The notes under the pieces are model-generated. The model was not told the origin of the DNA, did no database searches, and saw only the letters and a list, made by a program, of their open reading frames with translations. Below, piece after piece: positions 48,501 to 60,292 of a DNA stretch of 64,000 bases; position 1 is the first letter of the stretch, and every line of letters starts with the position of its first letter. The position numbers and the translations under genes are program-made. The DNA is from Taxillus chinensis (taxonomy: Eukaryota > Streptophyta > Magnoliopsida > Santalales > Loranthaceae): NCBI GenBank assembly GCA_023512835.1, contig CM042090.1, positions 25,087,783 to 25,151,782 on the forward strand. Direction: 5' to 3'.

Positions 48501-49599
48501 TCATTCTTCGTGCTTCCCTCCCAATAAAGAAACCACACCCAACACCCACCCACCCACCCACCCACCACCCCACACACCCCGAATGTAGGATATAGATATG
48601 TCAAATGTGATATGTAGTGTAACATTGTCATAGTATTCAAAAACATATTCCAAACAATAAATTATTTTTCATCGATAATTTATATTATTATTTTTTATTA
48701 TTTTCTCAGTTTGTTTTACGTTGTTTGGAATATAAATCAAACGCCGGTGATAAAAATATATATAGCTTTTATACGGTATCAATTTTTTTATCAAAGGAAA
48801 AAAAAAGCATATATAAGCTTAAAACGATAAAAATAATATACTAATTGACTTAATGTAAAATCAACTTATTAAATATTTTGAAGCTGGAAGGCTGCTGTTG
48901 GTTTATAATTACATAGCACGAAGCGAGGTATGTGGAACTAAAATTAACTTTATTATATATGAGATTTTTTTTTACTTTACCTAATGGGATAATGGAAAAT
49001 GAAAGTTATTTTAGTCTAGGTTGGTTACATAATAATAACATTATAAAAAATTAAATTAACTTATGATTAATTAATTAAAATGTTTTTTAAAAATAAATCT
49101 AAAAACCGAATAGACAAAGACGTTTTAAACGCCCCCGGCTATTATTGTATAAGGACAAAAATAGGTTTTAATGTATATGACTAATTGTTATATATATATA
49201 TTGACCGTGCTCATTAGCTGTGAACTAAGCATCGATTGGTGTGAGGAATTGAATTGGATTGTCATGTCTAATAATGACCATCACTGAGTGAGTGAGCTGC
49301 TGCTCTTCTGTCCAAATCCCATCCACAGCCACACATTTCATCCACATTTCTTGCAATGATGTTTGACATTACATACATTCAGACGTACGGTTAACCAATC
49401 ACAGAGCGGTTGTTTTTTTTTTTTTTTTTTTTTTCCATTTTTCACTGCATCGAACCAATATACATCTGTAGTATTTTTTGTTTTGTTTTGTGGTTGTTGT
49501 TGTTTTTTTTTTTTTTTTGGGTGGGGGCGGTCGGGGGTGATAATAACAAAACAAGACACACCCTCACTCCTCAGTGGCGTTGATGTATTTACGTTTAAA
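45537..49599. other. Intergenic with simple repeats
   Basis: Contains an (AT)n run near 45687-45701, TCTATCTATC repeats near 47930-47960, a (CCCA)n block at 48539-48567 and two T-runs near 49412-49434 and 49502-49518. No gene recognised. Short open frames here are low-complexity. Confidence 0.55.
46969..47252. repeat. G-rich low-complexity tracts
   Basis: Long runs of G, interrupted by single T or A, occupy 46969-47036 and 47190-47252. They could form G-quadruplexes, but the irregular runs also look like poor base-calling. No biological call is made. Confidence 0.6.
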
Positions 49600-51234
49600 T
49601 GGGAGGGCTCTTAGATAATTATGGCTCGTTATAAGTGACAGGTGTTTCCTTTTCTCTTGCCCCTACGAATACTCCTCCCCCTTTCTCTCTCGTCCTCTGT
49701 CTCTTTCTCTCATATTTTCCTTGTTTGTCTGCTGGAGTTGAAGACCCAACTGAGAAATTCCACACATTTGAGCTGGGTGGGTATTGTTTGTAGAACAACT
49801 GAGTTTACTGAAAATAATAATAATTTCTTATTCATTTGTTGCTTTTCTGTGAATTGTTCCCTGATCTGATGTAGTGTTTGGAGACACTCCGGCTTTTATT
49901 GTAGAATTCTTCTTTTTTTTTTTTTGAAAAATTTTAGCTATGATTGCGAAGCTCAGGTGTGAGTTTTGTTTTGTTTTGTTTTTCTTGAAAATGGGTTTGC
50001 TTTAAATATGAGAGATAACTTAATTTCATTTCAAAATTCTAGTATGTGTTTGTGTGTTCTGTTTTTCTGGAATCGCCACAGCGGTTTGCCCACACTGTCT
50101 GCACTTATTCTCTGATGTTCAAGTGGGAGTTTTATTTTTTAATTTGACTCTTAGTGGTGGTAAACTTTTACAATTCGCCTTTATAGACTGGTTCTGACCG
50201 TTAATTGAGGGTCTGGTTGGCTTCTTAGCTGGTTTTTCTTTCTTATTGTCTTGAGTTGGTGACAAATTAACCTAGTGTCTCCTGAAACACGAATCCTAAG
50301 ACGGTTGATCATATTTTAACCGCAATGTGATCATGTGAATTAAATTCGATGTTTGGCTTTCTAGGCTTCTTTTCAAAAGTTGCATTTGAAGTGCTCCATA
50401 TAATTGAATCGAGCATTTTTACTTGTGGGATTTTATGGGTATTTGTGTTTGTCCTTTTAAAAGCTATTGTTTTTTTTTTTTGGGTTTTCTAAAGGAATAA
50501 AAAAATGCAAAAAGTAATTGGATACTGCATTCTATGTGAACCTATGTTTAATTGGTGAAAGATTTGATGAGACTAATCACTACGGGGGAGGAGAGCTCAT
50601 GTAAGTGGTTCGCTGCTTTACTTGCTAATCTTCTTTCAAGTTTGTTGAGTTCAGGCTGCATTTAGATTTATTATTACCCATGAGAGAAGGCGAGGCCTTT
50701 CACTATTTATTTTGTGAAACTCTCACTTGCATTGTGTTACGCCGTGTTTATAATCCCGCCAAATGTGTCATGTTTACGGTCTATTTCTAACAAGCCAGCT
50801 GGTTTTTCGAATTTGTCTGCATGTGTGCTAATCCCCTTTTCATTCTTTCCTCTTCTTTCCTATACATATAACCTCTCAGTCATGGTGATCAAGGTGGGCT
50901 GTGTAAATTTTTTACATTTTTCCCACGGGGGTCTTTGGTTCGTTTGCATTTGTACTAGCAAAAAAAAAAAAAAAGACATTGATCTTATTGTCATTTTCCT
51001 TATGCAGATCATGTTTTGTTGGCGTTGTAAGAATACTATATACTTGGAGCCAAACCTATTTGGAAATTTAAATGCCCAAGTGACTAGCCAGCATCCATGT
51101 TGCTGCTACTGCAAGTTTGAAACTTAATTGACCAAATATAGCACTGATTTTTCACTTGGGACTTGGGAGTACACTTCTCCTAGTGAAGGGTTCAAAGAGG
51201 GGGTAAACTGGCAGCCCTGGACCTGTTATCCTCG
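49600..51234 (+). other. PAT1 promoter and leader region with intron(s)
   Basis: A CT-rich stretch at 49640-49720 looks like the transcribed leader start. The long T-rich region that follows resembles an intron, ending at an acceptor TTATGCAG at 51000-51007. That would place a second leader exon at 51008-51234. The donor was not fixed. An upstream reading frame lies in this exon. Confidence 0.4.
51011..51127 (+). CDS. Upstream reading frame (38 codons) in the PAT1 leader
   Basis: The ATG lies four bases past the inferred splice acceptor. The peptide begins MFCWRCKNTIYLEPNL and ends CCCYCKFET, with seven Cys in 38 residues. It ends 107 bases before the PAT1 start, so it could reduce translation of the main frame if it is in the mature leader. 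Whether the peptide is conserved is unknown. Confidence 0.3.
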   Translation: MFCWRCKNTIYLEPNLFGNLNAQVTSQHPCCCYCKFET

Positions 51235-52843
51235 ATGCAAACATCAAAACAGCACCAAATTTTAAGCAGGCCAAATAGATTTTACAATCAACCAATACTA
51301 GAGGGGGAGGCTTATTGCTTGTCCACGTTTCCTGTTTCTGACCACTGTCTATACTATAATGGCAGTGGAGAGGAAACCAACTTCTCCAGTCTATTTTCCA
51401 CTAAACAAATTTGTACTTCTGAATCCTCCTTCTCACCATCAACCATTAATTTCTCATCCAGCGGAAGCCCCCATGTCACCCCATGAATGTCATTCATACC
51501 AAGCTGAGCCTCGCTATTCTCCAGACAAAACTAGTGGCTTGCTCGCGAGTGATTCCTGCTTAAGTGAGGCTGTTAATGACTTTAAGCATAAGCTCAGGGA
51601 ATTAGAAGACGCAATGCTTGGTCCTGACTCTGATATTCTTGGAAGGTATGATGGAAGCTTCCACAGTGGGACCAACAAAAACTCAGCATCAATGGACAGC
51701 TTGAGCCAGATGCTGGAGACGAAGGACCTTAGGCAAGTTCTCATTGCCAGCGCAAAAGCAATATCTGATGATGACTTGTTCACAGCAGAGTGGTTGATGT
51801 TTGAGTTACGCCAGATGGTTTCAGTTTCTGGGGAACCAATTCAGAGGTTGGGGGCTTATATGCTTGAAGGGCTCGTGGCAAGGTTTACATCAACGGGGAC
51901 TAGCATATATAAGGCCTTGAGAAGCAAAGAGCCGGCGAGTGCAGATCTCTACTCTTACATGCACGTTCTATACGAGGTATGCCCCTACTTCAAATTTGGG
52001 TATGAATCGGCTAATGGAGCTATTGCTGAAGCCATGAAGGATGTGAACAAAGTTCACATCATTGACTTCCAGATAGGCCAGGGGAGCCAGTGGTTAACCT
52101 TGATACAGGCTTTTGCAGCCCGACCTGGTGGGCCGCCCCATATTCGAATTACAGGAATAGATGACACCATGTCTTCCTATGCCCGTGGAGGAGGACTAGA
52201 CATTGTGGGGAGGAGGCTATCGGAGCTGGCCAAGAAAGTTAACGTGCCTTTTGAATTTCATGCTGCTGCTATGTCTGGCTGTGAGCTTAAACATGAGCAT
52301 CTTCGGATTCAGCCCGGGGAGGCTCTCGCAGTGAATTTTGCATTTGTGTTGCACCACATGCCAGACGAAAGCGTGAGCACTGATAATCATAGGGACCGGT
52401 TGCTGAGGCTTGTAAAGGGCCTCTCCCCTAAGGTGGTGACCCTTGTTGAGCAGGTGTCCAATACGAATACAACTCCTTTTTTCCCACGCTTCCTCGAGAC
52501 ATTGAATTATTACACTGCGATGTTTGAATCTATGGACATAGCCCTTCGAAGGGAAGACAGGCAAAGAATTAATATTGAACAACATTGCTTGGCAAGGAAT
52601 GTGGTCAATATAATTGCTTGCGAGGGAGCAGAGAGGGTGGAACGGCATGAGCCCCTTGGGAAATGGAGGCTGCGATTTTCGATGGCAGGGTTCACCCCAT
52701 ACCCATTGAGCTCCTTTGTGAATAAAACCATTAAGGAACTGCTTGTGGGTTATAGCAAAAAATATACTTTGGACGAAAGAGATGGAGCTCTGTATTTGGG
52801 TTGGATGGATACAGATTTGGTTGCTTCTTGTGCGTGGAAATGA
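51235..52843 (+). CDS. PAT1: PAT1-type GRAS transcription regulator, with an apparent frameshift near the N-terminus
   Basis: The conserved family start (MQTSKQHQILSRPNRFYNQP) is at 51235 in one frame and runs to SSSGSP. The rest, from SPHECHSYQAEPRYSPDKTS onward, is in the next frame. Dropping one base of the C5 run at 51468-51472 would join the two parts, so this is either a true one-base insertion or a sequence error. The GRAS domain is complete: leucine-rich region (LETKDLRQVLIASAKAIS on), VHIIDFQIGQGSQW, second leucine-rich region, PFFPRFLETLNYY and the SAW motif (WRLRFSMAGF, then LYLGWMDTDLVASCAW at the end). There are no introns in the coding part. PAT1-branch GRAS proteins act in the nucleus or cytosol in phytochrome A and related signalling. 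The Met at 51359 opens a long frame, but its first 36 residues do not fit the family. Confidence 0.9.
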
Positions 52844-53419
52844 AGGCATGGATTTATGGGTTACTCGGGTTTTTATTGGAAACCTGCAACAATGTTGTTT
52901 TTGTTTTTCGTCCTGGTTTTCTTCAAGATGGGGTAACAATTTGAGGGGATTCCGGCCCTTGGTTCCATTTTGTTCCATCCATCAACCAATACTGGTCGCT
53001 TCCATTGTCCTTTTGAGGCGTGCGTTATTTTTCCTGCAACCTTTTTTCTAAGCATAATCGAAATTGTGGGAAAGGGTGGATCATGGAGCTGCAAAACCAA
53101 CATTTCAGGGCACACTTTGTAGGGCATGAAGATAATAGGCTGCCTCAAAGGGAAAGAACAATTTCAAATTTACAAAGCATGATATCTAAAGACCTCTTAT
53201 GAAAACGTTTACATAGGCTTATATTGTCCCGGAGGCTTACGACATAGCTACTCTACACAACTGGTGGATAGCTTCACTCACAGAATCGTTATTCACCTAA
53301 ATACAAACTCCTCAGAGCCGAGATAATCTCGCTTTCCCTGCGGGGGTTAGAGGGGGAGCGGGGGCGTGGGTGCAATTTTGATGGGCTCAGGTACATTCTC
53401 CACTCGAATAATTTCGGGT
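52844..53419. other. Convergent 3' flanks of PAT1 and WRKY
   Basis: The two genes end tail to tail about 580 bases apart. The interval holds their 3' UTRs and no recognisable gene. Confidence 0.6.
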
Positions 53420-55493
53420 TCAGCTAGGGACGGGTTCTGCGTCCCGTGTTTCATGGTCATTTGATCTATTCACGGAATCCAAACTATAATGGCCGACAAC
53501 TTCACGACCTGCTAATTTCTCAGCCTCTGATTTAGTTCCTGCTGATTCGTTGTTCAAAGCTTCTGCTGTGGTAGTAGTATTGGGTCCTACTGTGTTAGGG
53601 ATGAGGATCCTTCCAGGTGGCACATTATGATCGTGTTGTCCCTCATAAGTAGTAATGACCACTTTCGGGTCATGAGATGCCCTTTCAACATGCTTCTTCA
53701 CTGGGCATCCCACACTGGAACACCTATAGTAGCTCCTACATAGAATGAAGGGGTATGAATCAGCAACAAATTAAACAAAACAAAGCTCTACATAGCTTTG
53801 AAGTCTGAAGACAATAGTCTATAACTTTGCATAACTACCAGCACACTCATACAAGGAAATTAGAATGAAGTTGTTAAAATAAAATTGTCCGTCCGCACTC
53901 GGCTATACATCACATTGAAAAAATCACACGACTCTAAACAATCACTGTAGCAAGTGGTCTGATGACTTCATTTGAGATGATTCTTTTCGACAAAAATAAC
54001 AAGCAAGGGATGTCTTTTTATTATTCGTAAAAATGAGGCCAAATGTTTCAGAACTGAGGAAGACATTATAAAACTAAACATGGCAAGGATTAGAACCGGT
54101 AGTCTCCAAAATGGGGTAACAAGCGGATCACCTCCTGAATTATGTCAAATAAAAACACTTAAGAATGATAAAAGTAAATGCAAAACATGGGCTCCAACAA
54201 GATGGGAATTGTCCAAAAAAGGACTTCAATCCATGCAAACCCAAGAATGAACGTTATCCAAAACAAAGGTTCCTAGTACAAGAAATATCATCAAATCGTG
54301 TATTAAGAGGAGCAAGAAATCAGCCAACTCATGTTGAAAGGCCCAAGTAGATATCTACCTCAAGACGATTTTTTATTTTTTATTGGAGAGACATAAAATG
54401 AAGATAAATCGGTCAACCTAGGTGTCTAATAAAGGAAATTGAACTTCAAAATGATGACTAATATGAGTGACTAATTACCACTAAGCAGGTATACAATGAA
54501 AGATTCAATATTCTAAAAATGACGACCATTGTGAATAGAATCTCCATGACTTCATATAATAAAAACGAAAGTACCTGGGGTTTGGATTGCCTTTCACTAG
54601 TTTCTGTCCATATTTGCGCCAGCGATACCCGTCATTCACTAAGTCAACCTCACTCGTGGTCTGAACAACATGGCGTGATTCAACAATATACCTCTCTGCC
54701 GGAGCTCCATCAACACTGTCACAGCTTGGCTTTCTGATTCAGACAGTTTCCCCCCGCAGCAGCGGTGGAAGGAAGGAAATTAAACCGGATGTAAGCTTGT
54801 GGGATATAAGCAGATCAAAGAACAAATTTGATTACTTGTATTGTACTATAACAAACCTTCGCTTTGGTTCCGAAGATTCATAAATATCACCACCCCCTGC
54901 ATCGATTTTATTTGACAGTGAATTTACACCTTTCAGTTCAATCTCACTCTCCGCCTCAGGAGAAAGCTTGAGGGGAAGGGGAGCATCAGTTGACCCCGTT
55001 TGTTGAGACTTCAGGGCAAGTGCGTGGGATAGTTTATCTAGAAAACATAAGGTGGTCAGGAAATACTCGAGCCATTATTGTGCACAAAACAATAGATTAC
55101 TTTGATCTAACCTTCTGATGTAGCTGAAGGAGGGTCATCATCCAGTTTGTCTTCATTATAGAGGGCAGATATTGGCATGGGTTGAGATTTAGAATGATAA
55201 TGTGAACCAATGTAGAGAGTATCAACTATCTTCCCATCGTGTGAGCGTTCCAATTGCTTTTTTACCCCGCAACTGGGATGTGTACACCTGTAATAGCTCC
55301 GAACAAACTCACTCCCTTTAACCAGTTTCTGCCCGTATTTTCGCCAGTGATATCCATCTTCCAGAGCTTTGTGGGGAATCATAGGCCGCGTGATTCCTTC
55401 ATGAACCATGAGTGCTTCATGATTGGATTCGGTTCCTGCTCCCAGGAGGCCAGAATCACAATTTTGACTCTGCTCAACCACGCTCGTACCCAT
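53420..55493 (-). CDS. WRKY1: Group I WRKY transcription factor (two WRKY domains), close to WRKY1/ZAP1
   Basis: Four minus-strand exons (55112-55493, 54857-55037, 54575-54733, 53420-53735) join in frame at GT-AG junctions to give 345 residues. An in-frame TAG 12 bases before the ATG supports the start. The N-terminal WRKY domain reads [20 protein letters not shown] with C-x4-C (CTHPSC) and HYH zinc ligands. The C-terminal one reads [20 protein letters not shown] with C-x4-C (CSSVGC) and HDH. The intron after NPNPR splits the Arg codon, the position diagnostic of C-terminal WRKY domains. A basic stretch (EPKRRKPS) between them may be a nuclear signal. WRKY factors bind W-box DNA (TTGACY) in the nucleus, and in group I proteins the C-terminal domain does most of the binding. 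The N-terminal domain most resembles Arabidopsis WRKY1. The protein is shorter than that relative. Confidence 0.92.
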
Positions 55494-55726
55494 GTCTGTA
55501 AACTACTTTCTGGGCCTTAAAAAACACTCACAGGTAAATTCAGTTTATTGTTTGAGATCTCAAAAGTCACAAACCACTTGCTTGCTGTTCACTGAAGTCA
55601 AACCTGTATCAGTCCAACTGCTTCGGCTTCAACAAAAGGACTCACGTCGTTGCTTCTCTTGTTTAAACCTTGGAGACCTGTATTTTATATTTTTTTTTTA
55701 TTCGAAGTTAGTGCAGAATGACCCTA

Positions 55727-55776
<50 letters not shown>

Positions 55777-56203
55777 TGTAAATCAATCAAAGCGATTAAT
55801 CGAGGATAAACAAATTAAGGCTGTAGGGTGCAAAATGCAAATAACCGTAACAAATTCAATTACATTTCTTCCATAGCAAATTTCAACCCACCAATATTGA
55901 AAAGAAAAAAAAAACCCAGAAAAAAAGGTCACAATTTCACAGTCAAATTATGATCATGGAACTGAACACATCAAACCCGAGACACGGGGACGACAAAAGA
56001 GTGTTAAAAAAACGAACATCAGGGAATTAGGATCCAAAATAAACCCTCGTACAGCAGCGAATGCTTCCGATCACCAGCGGTATCGGAGGAGCCCTGAATC
56101 TCAGAGGACGGCGATTCAACCTGCGATCGGAGGATTGGGGCTTGAGCCTGAAAGTGACGAAGCTGGAGGAAGCTTCGCACTCTCAGCTGCCTTTATAAAA
56201 AAA
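55494..56203 (-). other. WRKY leader and promoter-proximal region
   Basis: Minus-strand leader for the WRKY gene, with a possible leader intron ending TTTACAG just before the ATG. A (CA)n microsatellite of 22 units lies at 55731-55774. Confidence 0.5.
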
Positions 56204-58586
56204 AAAAAGATCGACCGGAAGGAGGAGACGGAGACGGGAGAATAAAATAATGAGGGAGTAGGAGAAAAATAATATTACAAAATGACCGAGGAAGGGGAAT
56301 GTATGTAGATATGTTCGTTTTATTTTATTATTTATATAATAATAATAATAACTTTCTTTGGTAGCTGACGGGTAAGGTTTTTTTTTTTTTTTAATGAGAA
56401 TGAAAATGGAAATGGGAACGGGATTTATTTTGTAGTGTAGCATCTACATCAAATATTGATGATTTTTTGAGTAATCCTAGAATAGATAATTGTGGGTCCT
56501 AATTCTTCATTATTCATAAATAACTTTTAAGAGCCTTCCCATCATCGACATCAAACACATTTCAATCCGAATCGTCTGCACACTCCACTAATCGAGGGTT
56601 GCCATGCGTTATTTTTCAATCATCCTATCTCCTTCCTAACAAACAGAGTTATTCCATTAGTTTTTTTAAAATAAACTGTTTAATTTCATTTTAAATTAAA
56701 TAAAATGATTATAATAAAATATTTAAAAATAATTTAATTAAAATTAATACGAATTTATTACTGGAATAGTTCAAAAATAATGATAAAATTATAAAACAAA
56801 TATACTGCTCAAATAAATAATAATAATAATTTGTATATGCTAACTTTAAAATATTTCAAAGCTTATAATTAAATAAATCAATTTAATAAAAATAAAAATA
56901 TAAACTAGTTGAAAATATAAAACTACTTTAATAAACAACCTTGGGTGTAGAAAAATAATATATATTAAAAATATACCCAAATATCTATAAACAATTAAAA
57001 TAAAATATATTATAATAGGATCATGTATTATATAATTATAAGAGCATCCACTATAAACTCTCTATATGTATTTTTTTTGTTAGTTTGAAGAGCTAGTTTA
57101 ACAAAAATACCTTAAAACTACACTTTTCAAACTCTCTATTCTAACAAAAAATTTAACAAAATAAATAGTAACTCTTTAAATTTAACCAAATACTATTCAC
57201 TCTCTATTTATTAAAATATTATATTTTCTCTCACCATATTTACTTTTCTATTTCTTCTTTCTCTTTCCACATTTACTTTTCCATTTAAAAGAATAAATAA
57301 ATATTTAAAAAGTAATATTTTAATTGATAAAATGGTTAAAATAGAGAGACTAAAAAGTGTGCTTGGGTTGTTAAAATAGAAAAGATATACTTTTGGTTAT
57401 TTTGAAGAGCCAAATTTGAAGAAGTTATAGTGGATGCTCTAATAGAACTACATTACAGTAGACTGTTATAAAATTAAAATATGGTTTTACCATGCATGAA
57501 ATCATTTGAACTAATAAATAACTTTTTGTATGGTAGTTAATTACTCCAAATTGCTCATTTTAAGACAAAAATGTATCTTAAATTAACACACTGAATTTTG
57601 TGAGTATCTCAAAGTATAAATATTTCCTCAAGTATGTGCAAACTTACAATTTAACAAGTAAAATAAGTCTTATAACTTTACACCAAATGTTATTCTTTAT
57701 CTTTTATATTGAGTCACGTTTAAATAATACTCAAATTTTATACTAAAAATGTTATAGCTTGACAACTAGGTTTATTATTAATCTTTGTTATGTTAGTTCA
57801 CGTTTTATAAAGAAGTTGTACTTATTATCAACACATAATAGTAGAATTATCAGGTAGAAAGAGCTTTCTAGGAATGAAGATATTAAACATATGCATATAG
57901 TATCATCTTCTATTTCGAGAAGTTCAAAAAGGTAGAAATTGAGTTTCGGCCAAGTAGCATGCCTTCGGAATTTGTAAGCTTGAAGTCCGCGCATTATGAA
58001 AGAAAATATTATAAGTCGATTAAAGATTTAAATTACTCAGGTTAATTCCATTACTCTTATTTTGATTCTCGCTTGTTAGTTTTAAAATACGATTTAAAAT
58101 TAAACTTTGAAAATATTTTAAAGTTATTTTTTATATTTTGTTTTCAAAAATGTATACATATGAAATTTATAATTTTTATTTAAGATATATTCGTAAAGAC
58201 ATTCAATATTTTTTTTAAAAAAAATCACTCAATATTTTTAATTTTAAAAACAATATTTTGAAAAACGTTTTCCTCATTGTGTTTTTTTTTGTGAAAAAAA
58301 ATTATGAAAGATTATTTTAAAAATAATATTCGAAAAAAATATATATAAAAATTTTACAAAATTGGAAAATTACTGTATTTAATGAAGTAGTTGTTGACTA
58401 AATTAGAATATTTTCGGAATTTAAAAAAGAATAGACGAAAAAGATAAGAAACAGGGAAGGGGAGGGACAAAGCCGGTTGCGCCTTGCGCGTTTCGCATGT
58501 TGTACCAAAAAAAAAAAAAAGGAAATTGACGCGTTTTCAATATCTAAAAAGTCGCCAATTTTCATCCCAAACAAACACCGGGGTGT
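56204..58586. other. AT-rich intergenic
   Basis: Holds the Tourist MITE at 57042-57439 and otherwise no gene. Confidence 0.55.
57039..57442. mobile_element. Tourist-type MITE with TAA target duplication
   Basis: The element 57042-57439 (398 bp) has inverted ends GAGCATCCACTATAA / TTATAGTGGATGCTC (15 of 15) flanked by TAA at 57039-57041 and 57440-57442. The 3-bp TAA target and GAGCATCC ends are those of PIF/Harbinger-derived Tourist elements. Noncoding. Confidence 0.9.
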
Positions 58587-58786
58587 TTGTGTTCCCTAAA
58601 ATTCGAACCATCGCTCCTTCCCTGTTTCCGAAACCCTAATCTTCAAACCTCTCATCTTCTCACAATCTCACACAATTCCTTACCCCATCGATTCTCTAAA
58701 TTCGTCTCTCTTTACAGAAACCCTACTCTACGTCTCCCCGTTCCTTTGAGATTTGGCTCAATTTGGAACCTACCAACTGGTCAACC

Positions 58787-60292
58787 ATGCTTCTATCTCC
58801 GGGCCACTCACCCCGCCAGATCTCATCTCCCACGCCTTCCCTCGCCTCCGATTCGCTACAGACCCCTCGGAATTCGACAAACTCTACCCAGAATCCCAAG
58901 AAACAGCAATCCGCTGTCCTAGACGAGGAATCCTACGTTGCCGCGATTGAGAAGATCATCGAACGCGACTTCTTCCCGGACATCCCCAAGCTCCGCGACC
59001 GCCTCGACTGGCTCGAAGCTGTTCGGAGCGGCGACCCCATCCAGATCCGCGACGTCCAGTTGAAGATCATCGAGCGGCGAGGCAAGAAGGCGTCCAACAT
59101 CGACGCCCAAGGTAATAGAACTCAAACTCGAACTCCTGGGTCTGCGTTTTTTGGGTCGGCGACCCCTTTTGGATCTGATAATAAGACCCCCGGGGTTTCA
59201 AATGTTGACGCGGTCGAGCCGGATGGTGACTCGGTCGACTCGTCTCTGTCGCTGGATCAGTTTTTTAGGAGGTATACGAGCGAGGATAATGATAGCTTTT
59301 CCAAAATCATTGAGAAAGTGAATAGGAAGAGGAAGGAGAGATATGGGTTTTTGACAGAGGGTGAGAAGGAGGAAGCTAAGGGTATTGAGGATTTAAAGAG
59401 GGATCGGATTACGGATGGGTACGGGACGTCTGATCAGCCGCCGAGTACATTAGAGAGTTGGAACTATACAGCGAAAAATCTGTTAATGTATCATCCTGCT
59501 GATCGCGGGGAGGTACCATTGACCGAGGAGGAAAGAGCAGCGAGGCTTAAGGGTTTGACAAAGGAGATTAATCTTCCAAGTACTAGATTTCATGGTAAAA
59601 TGATGGATTCAAGGCCAAACGATGAAGATACTGTCGCAGTCCTTTACAATCCGGTTGCTGGGGCAACTCCTGTTGCCATACCGATTGCAGACCGGGATGG
59701 GAATAAGTGGAAAAAATACGATTTGGAGGATTTGAAGAAGACCCCAAATCCGTTCTACGTGGAATCAACAAAGAAAGCGGACAATGGCTATAGTTATGTC
59801 AAAACCCCGTCTCCCGTGCCAGGTGCTGATGAATCCCCATTTATCACATGGGGGGAAATTGAAGGGACACCTTTGAGATTGGAGCAGGAGGACACCCCGA
59901 TTGACATTTCTGGTACCAGCGATGGTCCTCACTTTAAGATTCCTTGTCCGCCATCAAGAGATTTGAAGGCCCACTCCCTGTCAAGAGAGGCTGCCCGGAA
60001 ACTGAGGGAGAGATCCAAGATGTTTCAGAAGCCACCGCTGCCCTCGCCAGTTAGAGGTGGAAGCTCCAGCCCAGGCATGCGAACACTTTCTTCAGCTGCC
60101 CAGAAGTTTGTGAGGAATGCTATGGCGAGGTCTTCCTCTTCTATTGATGAAACTCTTCGTGCTAGTTATAGAGGTGCAAGCCCTGGCTCAGTCACCCCTA
60201 AATCAGTAAGGAGTTTGTCGAGATTTGGAAGAGATGAGAGCTTGCGCTCCAGGTCACCTTCTGTAAAGGAGGGTTTGAATCCTCCATGGTAA
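58787..60292 (+). CDS. ESS2: Splicing factor ESS2 homologue (DGCR14-like)
   Basis: A single exon encodes 501 residues. The first ATG of the frame (MLLSPGHSPRQISS) was taken as the start. Near the N-terminus the Es2-domain core is clear: LDEESYVAAIEKIIERDFFP, then IPKLRDRLDWLEAVRSGDP. Further blocks follow in family order: SLDQFFRRYTSEDNDSF, NYTAKNLLMYHPADRG, RFHGK, FITWGEIEGTPLRL and FKIPCPPSRD, then REAARKLRERSKMF. The C-terminus is Ser/Arg-rich (SLSRFGRDESLRSRSPS). DGCR14/ESS2 proteins are nuclear and associate with the late spliceosome. Nothing looks damaged. The 5' leader overlaps a shorter frame with no ATG start, which is not called. Confidence 0.94.
   Translation: MLLSPGHSPRQISSPTPSLASDSLQTPRNSTNSTQNPKKQQSAVLDEESYVAAIEKIIERDFFPDIPKLRDRLDWLEAVRSGDPIQIRDVQLKIIERRGKKASNIDAQGNRTQTRTPGSAFFGSATPFGSDNKTPGVSNVDAVEPDGDSVDSSLSLDQFFRRYTSEDNDSFSKIIEKVNRKRKERYGFLTEGEKEEAKGIEDLKRDRITDGYGTSDQPPSTLESWNYTAKNLLMYHPADRGEVPLTEEERAARLKGLTKEINLPSTRFHGKMMDSRPNDEDTVAVLYNPVAGATPVAIPIADRDGNKWKKYDLEDLKKTPNPFYVESTKKADNGYSYVKTPSPVPGADESPFITWGEIEGTPLRLEQEDTPIDISGTSDGPHFKIPCPPSRDLKAHSLSREAARKLRERSKMFQKPPLPSPVRGGSSSPGMRTLSSAAQKFVRNAMARSSSSIDETLRASYRGASPGSVTPKSVRSLSRFGRDESLRSRSPSVKEGLNPPW

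Noticed and set aside
51359..51466. Met at 51359 as the PAT1 start, giving a 494-residue single-frame protein
   Set aside because: The residues before the C5 run in this frame do not resemble GRAS proteins, whereas the other frame gives the conserved MQTSKQHQ start. The frameshift explanation fits better.
58587..58922. 111-codon frame in the ESS2 leader
   Set aside because: It lacks an ATG start, overlaps ESS2 in another frame and has no recognisable content.
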